A stretch of 44,973 nucleotides of DNA from an uncultured Anaerobiospirillum sp. Its GTDB lineage: Bacteria > Pseudomonadota > Gammaproteobacteria > Enterobacterales > Succinivibrionaceae. Position 1 is the stretch's first letter. Every line of letters begins with the position of its first letter. The translations under genes and the position numbers were made by a program. The stretch covers positions 1 to 44,973 of the forward strand of contig CALXOW010000103.1 in assembly GCA_944390115.1 (NCBI GenBank). The letters are read 5' to 3'. The notes beneath the pieces were generated by a model that was not told where the DNA came from, made no database searches, and saw nothing but the letters and a program-made list of their open reading frames with translations. This document shows positions 34,482 through 44,295 of the stretch, piece after piece.

Positions 34482-35234
34482 TTAGAGCTCGTAGGTGCAA
34501 GGGAAGCGTCGTGCCTCTTGCATGATTTTCTTCATCTCTTGCACGGCCGTTGGTAAACCCACAAAGATAGCACGGGCAATAATGCTGTGTCCAATATTGA
34601 GCTCTTCCATCTCTGGGATCGCTGCGATTGGCGCGACGTTCTCGTAGGTTAAGCCGTGACCGGAGTTAACGTGCAGGCCCTTGGAGCTGGCGTAGCTGGC
34701 CATCTCGGCAAGCTGCAGCAGGCGCTCGCGGCGCTCCTTGTGATCCTTAGAGTTGGCATAAGCACCGGTGTGGAACTCGATGTAAGGGGCACCAACGCGC
34801 ACGGCGGCGTCGATCTGCTCCTTAACTGGATCGATAAATAAGGACACGACCGTGCCGACCTTGGTCAGGCGCTCGACCGCAGCACCGACCTTGGCCTCGT
34901 CGTGGGCGACCTCAAGACCACCCTCGGTGGTGACCTCTTGGCGGCGCTCAGGTACTAAGCAGGCGGCCTGTGGGGCTAAGGCGACGGCGATGCCCATGAC
35001 ATCGTCGTTGATCGCCATCTCTAAATTGAGCTTGGTTTGGACCGTCTCGCGGATAATCCGCACGTCGCGATCGGTGATGTGGCGGCGGTCTTCACGCAAG
35101 TGGGTGGTAATGCTATCGGCACCGCCCAGCTCGGCTAAAGCGCAGGCAGTAACCGGATCGGGGTAGCTGACGCCACGAGCATTGCGCACGGTGGCCACAT
35201 GGTCAATATTGACGCCTAAGTAGATATTACGCAT
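34482..35234 (-). CDS. pdxJ: PdxJ, pyridoxine 5'-phosphate synthase
   Basis: PdxJ condenses deoxyxylulose 5-phosphate with the aminoacetone phosphate to make pyridoxine phosphate (vitamin B6). [16 protein letters not shown] (about 6-21), [16 protein letters not shown] (about 47-62), and [12 protein letters not shown] near residue 200 are diagnostic. ATG 35234 starts at MRNIYLGVN as in other PdxJ; the in-frame ATG at 35267 would add 11 atypical residues. Length 250. ribB follows on the same strand. Confidence 0.97.
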   Translation of the reverse strand: MRNIYLGVNIDHVATVRNARGVSYPDPVTACALAELGGADSITTHLREDRRHITDRDVRIIRETVQTKLNLEMAINDDVMGIAVALAPQAACLVPERRQEVTTEGGLEVAHDEAKVGAAVERLTKVGTVVSLFIDPVKEQIDAAVRVGAPYIEFHTGAYANSKDHKERRERLLQLAEMASYASSKGLHVNSGHGLTYENVAPIAAIPEMEELNIGHSIIARAIFVGLPTAVQEMKKIMQEARRFPCTYEL

Positions 35235-35313
35235 TTTAATTTCCAATTTTGCCTGACTGAGGGCCATTGTAGTCCACTAGGGCAGGGCCGGTTTTATTAG
35301 GTGATTGTTATTT

Positions 35314-36573
35314 TTATTTTGGGGCGCTCTCAAGCTCGCTTTTGGCTTGTTCGACATGCTCACTGAGATCGACCTTAGGTGGCTCCTTTAACAGCAAGAG
35401 CAGCACGGTGGCTAAGGTCATAGTGACGGCGGTGCAGTAGAACAGCGCCTGCTGCAAGCCAATTAAGTCACCTAACATACCGGTGAGCACCGACTCGACG
35501 TAGCCCGCACCAAAGGTAAAGCCCAGCATCATCGAGGCGGCAAAGGCGGCGTTGTTCGGCATCAGGCGCTGGGCCCAGACAATGGCATTTGGGGTTGAGC
35601 CGTAGACACCGGCGCCGCAGATAAAGAGTGCAACCAAGGAAATCGGGCTTAAGTCGGCGTAGCTTAAGAAGATAAGACCTGAGATTAAGGCGAGGATAAA
35701 GGAGCCGATGGTGACCTTCTTGGGGCCAAACTTATCGGTGAGGGCACCGCCCACGAGGCCGCCTGCGACCGCGCCGAACAACATCACCACTAGGCTGGTG
35801 GCGCCTTCCATGCCGCTAAAGCCTTTGGCAGCAAAGAGCAGCGGAATAAAGGTGACTAAGGAGCAATAGGTCCAAGAGCGCAGCGCAATCGAGGTATTGA
35901 GCACGATAAATTGCTTGGTGCAGATTAAGGAGGAAAGCTTGACCTCGTGCCCGGAGCTATCTTCAGTCTTAAACTTGCGCGGGGCGGGCGCCTGCAAGTG
36001 GCGGATATAGATTAAGGCCGTGGTGATGATGGCAGGCAGGGCCATCGCAACCAGGGAGCTCTCACCAAAGTGCTCAATGAAGGCCGCCACAATGATCGGA
36101 GCGAGGGCAAAGCCTAAATTGCCGCCTGCGATGTAGATACTGGTGCCAAAGCCCTTGCTCTTAGGGGGTAAGACCGTGGTCAAAATCGAGGCGCTGACCG
36201 GGTGAAAGCCCGAGGAGCAAATGCCGCAGAGGAGTACTACGCCCAAGAGGATATAGAGGCTTGGACTTAAGATCACGGCCGAGGCAAAGATACCACCGGT
36301 TAAGACCGACAGCGGCATGAGGTAATTGAGATTACGCTTATCGGCCAGAATGCCAATTGGCGGCTGGACAAAGTTCATCGCCACCGAGAACACCATGTAA
36401 ATCGCGGCGCTTTGGGTGTACGAGATATCGTAGCGCGTGGCCAAAATTGGCAGGAGCACCGGTAAGAAGGCAGTGTAATAGTCGCTCATGAAATGAGCTA
36501 AGGCCATGACACCCACATTGAACCACGAGCGGGTTGGGGAGCGCACAGCAACGGCGGTTGCAACTTCAGACAT
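35314..36573 (-). CDS. MFS transporter of the fosmidomycin-resistance (Fsr) type
   Basis: ATG 36573 gives 419 residues; the longer upstream frame is Arg/Pro-rich noise. About 12 hydrophobic segments are present. The first, ALAHFMSDYYTAFLPVLLPI (about 24-43), resembles Fsr (an HFxxDxxxxxLPxLLP pattern), and the GILADKRNLNY loop (about 79-89) and GGALTDKFGPKKV loop (about 280-292) are the A-type motifs between helices 2-3 and 8-9. It is probably an efflux pump or uptake carrier; the substrate is not known. Two strong hairpins separate it from hslO. Confidence 0.8.
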   Translation of the reverse strand: MSEVATAVAVRSPTRSWFNVGVMALAHFMSDYYTAFLPVLLPILATRYDISYTQSAAIYMVFSVAMNFVQPPIGILADKRNLNYLMPLSVLTGGIFASAVILSPSLYILLGVVLLCGICSSGFHPVSASILTTVLPPKSKGFGTSIYIAGGNLGFALAPIIVAAFIEHFGESSLVAMALPAIITTALIYIRHLQAPAPRKFKTEDSSGHEVKLSSLICTKQFIVLNTSIALRSWTYCSLVTFIPLLFAAKGFSGMEGATSLVVMLFGAVAGGLVGGALTDKFGPKKVTIGSFILALISGLIFLSYADLSPISLVALFICGAGVYGSTPNAIVWAQRLMPNNAAFAASMMLGFTFGAGYVESVLTGMLGDLIGLQQALFYCTAVTMTLATVLLLLLKEPPKVDLSEHVEQAKSELESAPK

Positions 36574-36753
36574 GGCACAACCTAAACAAAAAACAAGAAC
36601 CAGTGGAGCGGGCGTTGAAAGCGCCCGGATCATAGGGGCGGCCGCGACAATCCGGCCGCGTAAGCGTGGCCGGATGGAGCGCGTCTGCGTGAGCCGCGTC
36701 TTGGTCGTACGCGGCGCCACGCGCCGGGCGAGCCTGAGCCCCTAGGCTTTACG

Positions 36754-36808
36754 GCCGGACCTTGCGGTCCGGCGCGCAACTTAAGCGCGACCGCGCTGGG
36801 GCGCGGTC
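36754..36808. repeat. Two strong hairpins between hslO and the MFS gene
   Basis: GCCGGACC-TTGC-GGTCCGGC (36754-36773) and GACCGCGC-TGGG-GCGCGGTC (36789-36808). Both have perfect 8-bp GC stems with four-base loops and no T-runs. They may act in 3' processing or transcription pausing of hslO. Confidence 0.7.
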
Positions 36809-36857
36809 ACGTGAACCGGGGGCTCAAGGCTTTGAGGGCTTTGCCGACTGGAGCGGA

Positions 36858-37874
36858 TTAGGCCTCGATGGTTGGGCCCTTGGCCTCTGGCTTTGGGGCC
36901 TCAGGCTTGGTCTCAGGCTTTGGCTCTTCTGGCTTTTTGCCTTCGGCTTGGGCGGCGCTTTGCTGCTTGGCCGTTAAGAGGTCCTTTAACTCGTCCACGG
37001 TGACATGATAGACCTTGCCGCAGCTTTGGCATGACATATCGATGCCCTTGTTCTCGGCAATCATGTCGCTGAGCTCGTCGTTGCTTAAGGCTGCTAGGAC
37101 GCGGAAGATGCGCTCTTTGGAGCAAATGCAGCGGTAGGTGACGGTCTCCGGGTCAAAGACGCGGACCTGATCATTCCAGAAGAGTCGGCGTAAGCTCTCA
37201 TGTAAGCTCAGCTCAAAGAGCTCTTGCGGCTGTAAGGTCGCAGCTAAGGTGGTGAGGTGCTGGAGCGACTCCAAATTGTTCTCGATGTTCGGGACAATTT
37301 GCAGCATCATGCCGCCCGCGTAGCCAGTGGCGACGTCCGATTGGATGAGGAAGCTGGTGGCCAGCTGCTCGGACTCTCTAAAGTAGTCCTCTAAGGCCTC
37401 GGCCATCGTGTCCTTGTCTAAGGAGACAATGCCTTGGTAGCGGGTGCCGCCCTCTGGGAAGGCCGAGATCACCATAATGCCGCCTTGGCCGACCATTTCA
37501 CGGAAGCTCGCCTCGGTGAACTTGATCTCATCGCTTAAGACGTTGCCGTAGAAGTTGAGGTCCTTATCGATATTGATAAAGGCAAAGTTCAAGGCCTTGG
37601 GGCCCTTGCCACATTGGATTTGGACCGTGACCGTGCCATTGGCCTTTAAGGTCGCGGCAATTAAGACTGCCGCTGCGGCCAGCTCTAAGAGCAAGCCCTT
37701 AACGCATGGTGGGTAGGCGCGCACGCACTCTAAGAGCTTTTGCACCGGCTCGTGTAAGTGCACGATTTCGCCGCGTACGCCGTGATCATCAAATAAGAAG
37801 CGCACCACGCTGTTTTGCTGGGTGTCTTCGTTCACCACGACGCTCGGGGTAGAAGTTAAGTTTTGCTCACTCAT
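36858..37874 (-). CDS. hslO: HslO (Hsp33), redox-regulated holdase chaperone
   Basis: Hsp33 is activated by oxidation of a zinc-bound cysteine tetrad. The motif RCICSKERI...CQSCGKVYHV (about 246-295) has the required CxC and CxxC about 30 residues apart. The N domain starts VVRFLFDDHGVRGEIVHL (about 25-42). ATG 37874 gives MSEQNLTS; the earlier frame is unlikely. Length 338 against about 292 in E. coli; the last about 40 residues are a Pro/Glu/Lys repeat tail (PEEPKPETKPEAPKPE). It is downstream of hslR with a 37-bp gap, as in E. coli. Confidence 0.96.
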   Translation of the reverse strand: MSEQNLTSTPSVVVNEDTQQNSVVRFLFDDHGVRGEIVHLHEPVQKLLECVRAYPPCVKGLLLELAAAAVLIAATLKANGTVTVQIQCGKGPKALNFAFINIDKDLNFYGNVLSDEIKFTEASFREMVGQGGIMVISAFPEGGTRYQGIVSLDKDTMAEALEDYFRESEQLATSFLIQSDVATGYAGGMMLQIVPNIENNLESLQHLTTLAATLQPQELFELSLHESLRRLFWNDQVRVFDPETVTYRCICSKERIFRVLAALSNDELSDMIAENKGIDMSCQSCGKVYHVTVDELKDLLTAKQQSAAQAEGKKPEEPKPETKPEAPKPEAKGPTIEA

Positions 37875-37911
37875 GGCGTTCTCGACAAAAAACAAAAAAG
37901 AAATGGGGAAA

Positions 37912-38322
37912 TTAGGCCATATGCTGCTTGAGGTTCTCAAGCTCACGGCGCTCTTTCTTATTGGGTTTGCTCTCAGGGCGTGGGTTCATCAGGGCCGCCA
38001 GCTTATTGAGGCGGGCCTCTTCCTCACGCCGGGCAATCGACTCAGGCGTTTCTTCGTACAAGGTCGCCGCCACCGCCGCCGGGCCGCGTACGTCGCTTAG
38101 GGCCTTGACCACTACTTCTTTGCGGCTAAAGCCTTGGAGCAGACGAATAGTGGCGCCCACCTCCACCGAGCGTGAGGGCTTGGCTTTGGCGCCGTTGTAG
38201 TCGACCTTGCCGCCTTCAACCATCGCGCGCGCCAGCGAGCGCGTCTTGTAAAAGCGCGCGGCCCAGAGCCATTTGTCGATGCGCACCGCCGTACTTGCGG
38301 TCTCAGTTTCTTTCTTGGCCAC
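37912..38322 (-). CDS. hslR: HslR (Hsp15), S4-domain RNA-binding heat-shock protein
   Basis: Hsp15 binds free 50S subunits with stalled nascent chains. The S4 domain VRIDKWLWAARFYKTRSLAR (about 13-32), then GGKVDYNGAKAKPSRSVEVG, is clear, followed by a basic tail with PNKKERRELENLK. The start is GTG 38322, with aggtgag upstream. The 136-residue length is normal. It forms a unit with hslO. Confidence 0.95.
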   Translation of the reverse strand: MAKKETETASTAVRIDKWLWAARFYKTRSLARAMVEGGKVDYNGAKAKPSRSVEVGATIRLLQGFSRKEVVVKALSDVRGPAAVAATLYEETPESIARREEEARLNKLAALMNPRPESKPNKKERRELENLKQHMA

Positions 38323-38632
38323 AGCTCACCTAGGTAAAAGATCCAAAAGAAAAATCAGTCAGGAAAGGCTAGGACATGGGCTGCCTCAGCGGCTCGAACC
38401 GTGCCGCCCAGCGGCTAAACATGAATCGTCTCAGCAGCTGAGGTCGGTGCCGTAAAAGGCATAAACATGCGCCTGGCCGGTGCGCATTATAGCATCAGGC
38501 AGCCAGGGCGCTGGGCCTTGGGCGGCAATGGCGCCGCGCCGCTGGGATCGCGCCCAAAAGGGCGCAAAACTCAGGCCGGGTGCCCCACGGTGCTAAGATG
38601 GGTTTATCTGTGTTTTCTTGGGAGGAGTCGTC
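38323..38632. other. hslR-nudE divergent gap (310 bp)
   Basis: No gene seen. It holds the phrase agcggct repeated near 38390-38440 and an extended -10, TG-C-TAAGAT (38591-38599), for nudE. Confidence 0.5.
38591..38599 (+). promoter_or_regulatory. Extended -10 promoter of nudE
   Basis: TG-C-TAAGAT lies 33 bp before the nudE ATG, leaving a short leader that carries the ggagg ribosome-binding site. Confidence 0.4.
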
Positions 38633-39205
38633 ATGGATGTGCGTGCGTTGCTCAATAAGAAGCTGCCTGCAGTGGCCAATCGGCGTGAGCATCAGGCCTC
38701 GCGCTTATTTCGCATCGAGACCATGGATTTGACCTTCTCCAATGGCACGCAAGCGACCTATGAGCGTATCTGCGGCGGGCGCGGTGCGGTCATGGCGGTG
38801 CCCTTTGATGGCACGCACTTCTATCTCACGGTCGAGTACTGCGGCGGCACCATGAACTACGGCCTGGGCCTAGTGAAGGGCAAGATTGACGCGGGCGAGA
38901 CGCCCGAGCAAGCGGTAGTGCGCGAGCTGGAAGAAGAAATCGGCTTTGGCACGCGCAAGGTCCAGCTGTTAAAGCACGAAATGACGGTCGCCCCAGGGAT
39001 GTTATCGCTCAAGATGTACCCTTTCTTGTGCGAGGAACTATTTGAATGCGTGCAAGAGGGTGATGAGCCTGAGCCGATCGATCTGGTTAAGCTCACTGTG
39101 CCCGAGCTCAAGGAGCTCATTTTTGACCCAGATTCGGTCTTAGTCGAGGGGCGTACCATCGCCGCCTTGACCTTGGCACTGCACAAGATTGGTGCTTTAA
39201 ATTAA
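38633..39205 (+). CDS. nudE: NudE, Nudix hydrolase for ADP-containing compounds
   Basis: NudE hydrolyses ADP-ribose, Ap3A and NADH. The Nudix box is complete: GKIDAGETPEQAVVRELEEE followed by IGFG (about residues 84-107). Length 190 matches E. coli NudE (186). ATG 38633 follows gggagga. Divergent placement next to hslR-hslO matches E. coli, where nudE is a few genes from hslR. It could be a related ADP-sugar Nudix enzyme, but synteny favours NudE. Confidence 0.9.
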   Translation: MDVRALLNKKLPAVANRREHQASRLFRIETMDLTFSNGTQATYERICGGRGAVMAVPFDGTHFYLTVEYCGGTMNYGLGLVKGKIDAGETPEQAVVRELEEEIGFGTRKVQLLKHEMTVAPGMLSLKMYPFLCEELFECVQEGDEPEPIDLVKLTVPELKELIFDPDSVLVEGRTIAALTLALHKIGALN

Positions 39206-39485
39206 GCTTTGCGCGAAAATAGCGCACCTATCCTTAGCTTAGTCCAATCATTAGATAATACGTTTTTACAAAAGACGCGGGAGAAATCCGGCTTTTGCGG
39301 ACGAATTTTCGCGTTTGGTTTGTTCTTAGACTGGAAGAAAACAGTGCAGCTGCGTGAGCAGGGACACGAGCAGAGTCTAAGGTTTAGCGATTCATGCCTC
39401 AGCGTGGGGCGCGCGGTCACGCCGTAACGCGCTAGGAACAATCACGCCCCAGGGTAGGTTTTGGGGGCATAAGGAAAAGTTGGCG

Positions 39486-40406
39486 ATGGAGCATTTGTTA
39501 ACTGGTTTTGAGCTCAACCAAGATGGGTACCACAAGCTGATCGAGCTAGCACAAGCTATGAAGGCTGATCCTAAGTCCTATCGTCGTACCTTAGATGGTA
39601 TGAGTGCGGCCTTAATGTTTGAGAAGCCATCGTTGCGTACTCGTACCACCTTTGAGCTGGCCATGTTTAACTTAGGTGGCCATGGCGTGTACTTAGACTT
39701 AGGCAAGGGCGACTTAGGCGTACGTGAGACCGTACCTGACTATGCCCGTAACCTCTCGCGTTGGGTTGATTGCTTAGTGGGCCGTGTCTTCAAGCAGACC
39801 ACCTTAGAAGAGTTAGCCGCCACCGGTTCGGTACCGGTAGTCAATGCTTTATCTGATCTCTACCACCCAGCTCAGGTCATGGCTGACTTCATGACCATCA
39901 AGGAGCACTTAGGTAAGATGGCTCAGGTCAAGCTGGCCTACTTAGGTGATGGCAACAATGTCGCTAATTCCTTACTGGTCGCCGGTGCAATCTTAGGTGC
40001 CCACGTCACCTGCTTCTGTCCATTAAACTGCGGTCCAGATGTCCAGATCTTCAACAAGGCCGCCGAGCAGGCCAAGCTCTACGGTGGTTCGGTCAATGTC
40101 ACCGATGACCTGAGCTCTTTAAAGGACTACGACGTGCTCTACACCGACACTTGGGTTTCGATGGGCGATGACACCCCATTAGAGCAAGTCAAGAAGCGCT
40201 TCTTGCCATATCAGATCAACGAGCAATTAGTGGCTTCTTCAGGCGCCAAGATCGTAATGCACTGCCTGCCAGCCCACCGTGGCTATGAGATCACCGACGA
40301 GGTCATGGATGGCCCATTGAGCGTGGTCTTTGATGAGGCTGAGAACCGCTTACACATCCACATGGCATTACTTGCCACTTTATTAAACCCATCTGCGGTA
40401 AACTAG
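39486..40406 (+). CDS. argF: ArgF, ornithine carbamoyltransferase
   Basis: ArgF joins carbamoyl phosphate and ornithine to give citrulline. FEKPSLRTRTTFELA (about 45-59) is the carbamoyl-phosphate site, with Leu where many have Thr. HPAQVMADFMTI (about 126-137), DGNNVANSLL (about 155-164), and HCLPAHRGYEI (about 260-270) with the ornithine/catalytic Cys are present. Length 306. ATG 39486 is preferred, 10 bp after aagga; a TTG two codons earlier is possible. Codon bias is strong. It is the first of argF-argG-argH. No clear ArgR box was found. Confidence 0.97.
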   Translation: MEHLLTGFELNQDGYHKLIELAQAMKADPKSYRRTLDGMSAALMFEKPSLRTRTTFELAMFNLGGHGVYLDLGKGDLGVRETVPDYARNLSRWVDCLVGRVFKQTTLEELAATGSVPVVNALSDLYHPAQVMADFMTIKEHLGKMAQVKLAYLGDGNNVANSLLVAGAILGAHVTCFCPLNCGPDVQIFNKAAEQAKLYGGSVNVTDDLSSLKDYDVLYTDTWVSMGDDTPLEQVKKRFLPYQINEQLVASSGAKIVMHCLPAHRGYEITDEVMDGPLSVVFDEAENRLHIHMALLATLLNPSAVN

Positions 40407-40589
40407 CAGATTTGGTCGAGCCCAAACCCTAAGGTAAGCAAACACCCTAGAGTGTGGACCCACAACTGATTTTTAGAAAAGAAAAATTTGTGGCAGGGAT
40501 TCCTGCCCCGGTGCTGAGGCGCTCATCCCCTGTTTCTGAGTGCTTTGGCCGTAGCCTGAGCGCAGCGCGCTTAATTTGAGGGTAAATAA

Positions 40590-41822
40590 ATGCAACCAAA
40601 GAAGCAGTACAAGAAGGTTCTGTTGGCTTACTCCGGTGGCCTTGATACCTCGACCATCGTGCCATGGTTAAAGGAAAATTACGGCTGCGAGGTCGTCTGC
40701 TTTGTCGCCGACGTCGGTCAAGAGCGCGAGGACTTAGACGGCATTGAAGAGAAGGCCAAGAACTCGGGCGCTTCCAAGTGCATCGTCCAGGATCTGCGTG
40801 AAGAGTTTGTACGCGATTACGTCTTTGAGACCTACAAGACCGGTGCTCTTTATGAGGAGTCCTACCTCTTAGGTACCGCTATTGCTCGTCCTGTTATCGG
40901 CAAGGCCATGGTTGAGGCCGCTTTAGCTGAGGGCTGCGACGCTATCGCTCACGGTGCTACCGGTAAGGGCAACGACCAGGTTCGTTTTGAGAGCGCCGTT
41001 GCTGCCTTAGCCCCACACTTAGACGTAATTGTGCCATGGCGTGAGTGGAACTTACGCAGCCGTGAGGACTGCTTAGCTTACTTAGCTGAGCGCAATATTC
41101 CTTGCAAGGCTACCTTAAAGAAGATCTACAGCCGCGACGCCAACGCTTTACACATCTCCACCGAGGGTGGCGAGTTAGAGCACACCTGGAATCCAGCCTC
41201 CGAGGCCGTTTGGACCTGGACTGTTGACCCACAAAAGGCTCCTGATACCCCAGAGACCTTTGAGCTCACCATCGAGAACGGTATCGTTACCGAGATCGAC
41301 GGCAAGAAGGTTTCGGCCTTTGAGTGCTTAAACGAGTTAAATGAGCGTGGTGCCCGCAACGGCGTTGGTCGTATCGACATCGTTGAGAACCGCTTAGTGG
41401 GCATGAAGTCCCGTGGCTGCTATGAGACCCCAGGCGGCACCATTATCCACAAGGCCTTACGTGCCATTGAGCAATTAGTCTTAGACAAGACCACCCGCAT
41501 TTGGCGTGACCACCTTGCCATTGAGTTTGCTCAATTAGTTTACGATGGCCGCTGGTTCACCCGCTTACGTGAGGTCTTACAGGCTGCCGCTGACGAGGTT
41601 GCCAAGGACGTCAATGGTAAGGTTGTAGTACGCCTGTACAAGGGCAACTGCGACATTATCCAAAAGGACAGCCCAAATAGCCTCTTCAACTTCGACTTCG
41701 TCACCTTCGGTGCCGATAACGTTTATGACCAGGCTGACGGTAAGGGCTTCATCCAGCTGTACTCGTTACCAGCACGTATTCGTGCCTTAAACGCTGAGCA
41801 CCGCAAGCAGCAAGGCAAGTAA
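40590..41822 (+). CDS. argG: ArgG, argininosuccinate synthase
   Basis: ArgG condenses citrulline and aspartate using ATP. The ATP pyrophosphatase loop AYSGGLDTS (about 13-21), [13 protein letters not shown] (about 118-130) and RGCYETPGG (about 275-283) are diagnostic. The type is the approximately 400-residue ArgG rather than the longer E. coli form. Length 410; start ATG 40590 with gaggg upstream. It lies 183 bp after argF, and the gap to argH carries a repeat array. Confidence 0.97.
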   Translation: MQPKKQYKKVLLAYSGGLDTSTIVPWLKENYGCEVVCFVADVGQEREDLDGIEEKAKNSGASKCIVQDLREEFVRDYVFETYKTGALYEESYLLGTAIARPVIGKAMVEAALAEGCDAIAHGATGKGNDQVRFESAVAALAPHLDVIVPWREWNLRSREDCLAYLAERNIPCKATLKKIYSRDANALHISTEGGELEHTWNPASEAVWTWTVDPQKAPDTPETFELTIENGIVTEIDGKKVSAFECLNELNERGARNGVGRIDIVENRLVGMKSRGCYETPGGTIIHKALRAIEQLVLDKTTRIWRDHLAIEFAQLVYDGRWFTRLREVLQAAADEVAKDVNGKVVVRLYKGNCDIIQKDSPNSLFNFDFVTFGADNVYDQADGKGFIQLYSLPARIRALNAEHRKQQGK

Positions 41823-41974
41823 GATTGCCCTGGCTCAGGTAGGCCTTAAGGCCTAGGTGCCACCAAGCCCGAGCGCTCACGTGAGTGGACGCGCGGGCTT
41901 GTCATTTTTAGCAAGCGGGGCACACAGCCCCCAAGTGGGCCGCCCACCGCCTATGGTGGTCAGTCCACCGTTTC

Positions 41975-42084
41975 GTGGGTATGTTCCACCACAGGGGCGG
42001 CCCACTGACTGTGGGTACGTTCCACCACAGGTGGCGGCCCACTGATTGTGGGCTAGGCCCACCTATTCGTGGGCGTGACCCACC
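41975..42084 (+). repeat. Array of short GTGGG...CCCAC hairpins between argG and argH
   Basis: Two direct repeats of 36-37 bp (41975-42010, 42011-42047) are followed by two shorter hairpins, gtgggctaggcccac (42048-42062) and gtgggcgtgaccca (42070-42083). Each unit can fold as GTGG(G) with CCAC(C). The array lies directly before the argH ribosome-binding site, so it could affect argH translation or mRNA stability. Confidence 0.75.
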
Positions 42085-42097
42085 AAAGGACAGCATT

Positions 42098-43474
42098 ATG
42101 GCTTTATGGGGCGGCAGATTTACCCAAGATAGCGATGTGCGTTTTAAGCACTTTAACGATTCCCTGCGCTTTGATTATCGTCTCTTCCACGAGGACGTCG
42201 AGGGCTCCCGTGCTTGGGCTCAGGCCTTAGCTCAGGTCAAGGTTTTAAGTGAGCAGGAGTGCGCCAGCTTAATCCAGGCTTTAAATGAGCTCGAGCAAGA
42301 GATGACCGGTCGTGAGCTCGAGATTGCCGCAGCCGGTGACGAGGATATCCACTCTTACGTTGAGCGCCGTTTAATTGAGAAGGTTGGTGCCTTAGGCAAG
42401 AAGCTGCACACCGGCCGCTCGCGCAATGACCAAGTAGCCCTCGATTTAAAACTCTTCTGCCGTGGTGCCTGCGACGATTTAATGCAGGCAGTGCGTCACT
42501 TACAGCGTGAGCTCTTAAAGGTAGCAGATGAGAACCAAGGCGTGATCTTCCCAGGCTACACCCACTTACAGCGCGCGCAGCCGGTCACCTTTGCCCACTT
42601 CTGCTTGGCTTATCTTCAGATGTTAGACCGCGACTTTGTCCGTCTCAACAACGTCCGTGACCTCTTGAACATCTGCCCATTAGGCAGTGCTGCGCTGGCT
42701 GGTACCGCCTACCCAATCGACCGTGAAGCCTTAGCTAAGAACTTAGGCTTTAAGGGCGCCACCCACAACAGCTTAGATGCCGTCTCTGACCGCGACCACG
42801 TAATGGAGCTGTTAAGCTGCGCTTCGATCAGCATGGTGCACTTATCGCGCTTAGCTGAGGACCTCATTATCTACAACTCCGGTGAAGCTAACTTCTTAGA
42901 GCTCTCGGACAAGGTCACCTCCGGCTCGTCCTTAATGCCACAAAAGAAGAATCCGGATGCCTGCGAGTTAATCCGTGGTAAGGCCGGTCGTGTCGTCGGG
43001 TCCTTAATGGGTATCTTAACCACGGTTAAGGCTCTGCCACTTGCTTACGACAAGGACTTACAAGAGGACAAGGAAGGCTTATTTGATGCCTTAGACACTT
43101 GGCATGAGTGCTTAGACATGATGGCCTTAGTCTTTGAGGGCATCAAGCTCAACAAGGCCAAGATCGAGGCAGCTGCGAAGGGCGGCTACTCCAACGCCAC
43201 TGAGCTGGCCGACTACTTAGTCAGCAAGGGCGTCCCATTCCGCGAGGCCCACGACATCGTAGGTCAGGTTGTACTCTACGCCATTGCCCAAAACAAGGCC
43301 TTAGAGGAGCTCTCGGTTGAGGAGTTCAAGCGCTTCAAGGACGTAATCGCTGAGGACGTTTACCCAATCCTGTCCTTAGAGAGCATTCTGGCCAAGCGCG
43401 ACGTCTTAGGCGGTGTTGCAGTCAACCAGACCAAGGCCGAAATCGAAGCCTTAAAGCAGCAGCTGCTGGCCTAA
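42098..43474 (+). CDS. argH: ArgH, argininosuccinate lyase
   Basis: ArgH splits argininosuccinate into arginine and fumarate. The signature [12 protein letters not shown] (about 277-288) holds the catalytic Ser loop. [13 protein letters not shown] (about 104-116) and [15 protein letters not shown] (about 150-164, with the catalytic His) are present. ATG 42098 follows aaagga and begins [10 protein letters not shown] as in relatives; the upstream frame only runs through the repeat array. Length 458 is normal. Fumarate released here can feed the reductive branch to succinate. Confidence 0.97.
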   Translation: MALWGGRFTQDSDVRFKHFNDSLRFDYRLFHEDVEGSRAWAQALAQVKVLSEQECASLIQALNELEQEMTGRELEIAAAGDEDIHSYVERRLIEKVGALGKKLHTGRSRNDQVALDLKLFCRGACDDLMQAVRHLQRELLKVADENQGVIFPGYTHLQRAQPVTFAHFCLAYLQMLDRDFVRLNNVRDLLNICPLGSAALAGTAYPIDREALAKNLGFKGATHNSLDAVSDRDHVMELLSCASISMVHLSRLAEDLIIYNSGEANFLELSDKVTSGSSLMPQKKNPDACELIRGKAGRVVGSLMGILTTVKALPLAYDKDLQEDKEGLFDALDTWHECLDMMALVFEGIKLNKAKIEAAAKGGYSNATELADYLVSKGVPFREAHDIVGQVVLYAIAQNKALEELSVEEFKRFKDVIAEDVYPILSLESILAKRDVLGGVAVNQTKAEIEALKQQLLA

Positions 43475-43575
43475 TAGCCCTGCGCTGAAGCCCTGCTGGT
43501 GTCCAGTAGCTTACGTCGAGCTGCTTGCTCTTAGACAAAACAGCTGGTCGGCGCCGTTGGGCTGAAATTAATCGC

Positions 43576-43612
43576 ACAAGCCCTGTTCAGCATCCATGCT
43601 AACGGGGCTTGT
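43576..43612 (+). repeat. Hairpin between argH and the cysteine-cluster gene
   Basis: ACAAGCCC (43576-43583) pairs with GGGCTTGT (43605-43612), and an inner AGCAT-CC-ATGCT extends it. No T-run follows. It could terminate argH poorly or regulate the next gene, whose ATG is 19 bp later. Confidence 0.6.
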
Positions 43613-43631
43613 CGTAAGTGGAGGATATGCC

Positions 43632-43946
43632 ATGGCAGAGCAAGATCAGGATACCCACAAGGCCTGTGGCCACTTTGAGTGTAGTAAGTGCGGAGCGTGC
43701 TGCTCGCATTTAGAGGCCTTTGGTTGGCTCTATGCCGACCTCGATAACGGTAACGGCGTGTGCCGCTACTACGATCCGCTCACGCATCTGTGCACCTGCT
43801 ATGAGACTCGGCCGCTCAAGTGCCGCGTCGATGACAGCTATGAGCAGCTGTTCAAGCACCAGATGTCCTACGAAGAGTTCATCAAGCTCACCGCGCAAGG
43901 CTGCGCTCAGCTGCAACAGCTCCCGGACAAATTCACCTACCATTAA
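43632..43946 (+). CDS. YkgJ-family cysteine-cluster (zinc/iron-chelating) protein
   Basis: The 104-residue product has the CxxCGxCC cluster near the start (CSKCGACC, about 18-25), then C-RYYDPLTHLCTCYETRPLKCRVD (key Cys at about 44, 54, 56, 64). This is the pattern of the YkgJ/UPF0153 family, thought to bind Zn or Fe-S. Function is unknown. ATG 43632 has ggagg 7 bp upstream; a longer frame from 43596 starts inside the hairpin. No signal peptide. Confidence 0.85.
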   Translation: MAEQDQDTHKACGHFECSKCGACCSHLEAFGWLYADLDNGNGVCRYYDPLTHLCTCYETRPLKCRVDDSYEQLFKHQMSYEEFIKLTAQGCAQLQQLPDKFTYH

Positions 43947-44295
43947 GTCCCGTGCCCCCATTGGGGGTGCGGGCGCCTTCCCTTATTCCATCCTTCCGCT
44001 CTGTGTCCTGAGCACAAGTCTATAGTATTGGGGAGCTTCTCTGAGGTAAAGATAAAGCTCTATCTCATTGCAGCTCAACTAAGTGCTCCCATTACGACAT
44101 CCCAGTAATCCGCTTCAACAATGGTCAATATAAGCCGATTGTTGGCTCAAACACTGGCCAGCCTGGCACGGTTAGTGTCAAGGGATTTTGGACTACAGAA
44201 TTGATGATGCCGTAAGATTCACTCTCAGATTCCGGAATTATGGTGCGCTACCATGCTGGCAGATTCTGAAATTTGTCGGCTAAGGAGATGCGTCT
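43947..44295. other. Gap before the WYL-type gene with a possible gene relic
   Basis: A 57-codon open stretch without a start (44045-44215) reads protein-like near its end (RFNNGQYKPIVGSNTGQPG, then VSVKGFWTTELMMP) and may be the end of a decayed gene. No family recognised. Otherwise no gene is seen. aaggag (about 44281) serves the next ATG. Confidence 0.35.

Noticed and set aside
41975-42084. CRISPR-like appearance of the argG-argH repeats
   Set aside because: Units are contiguous and self-complementary, without spacers of constant length, and no cas genes are nearby.
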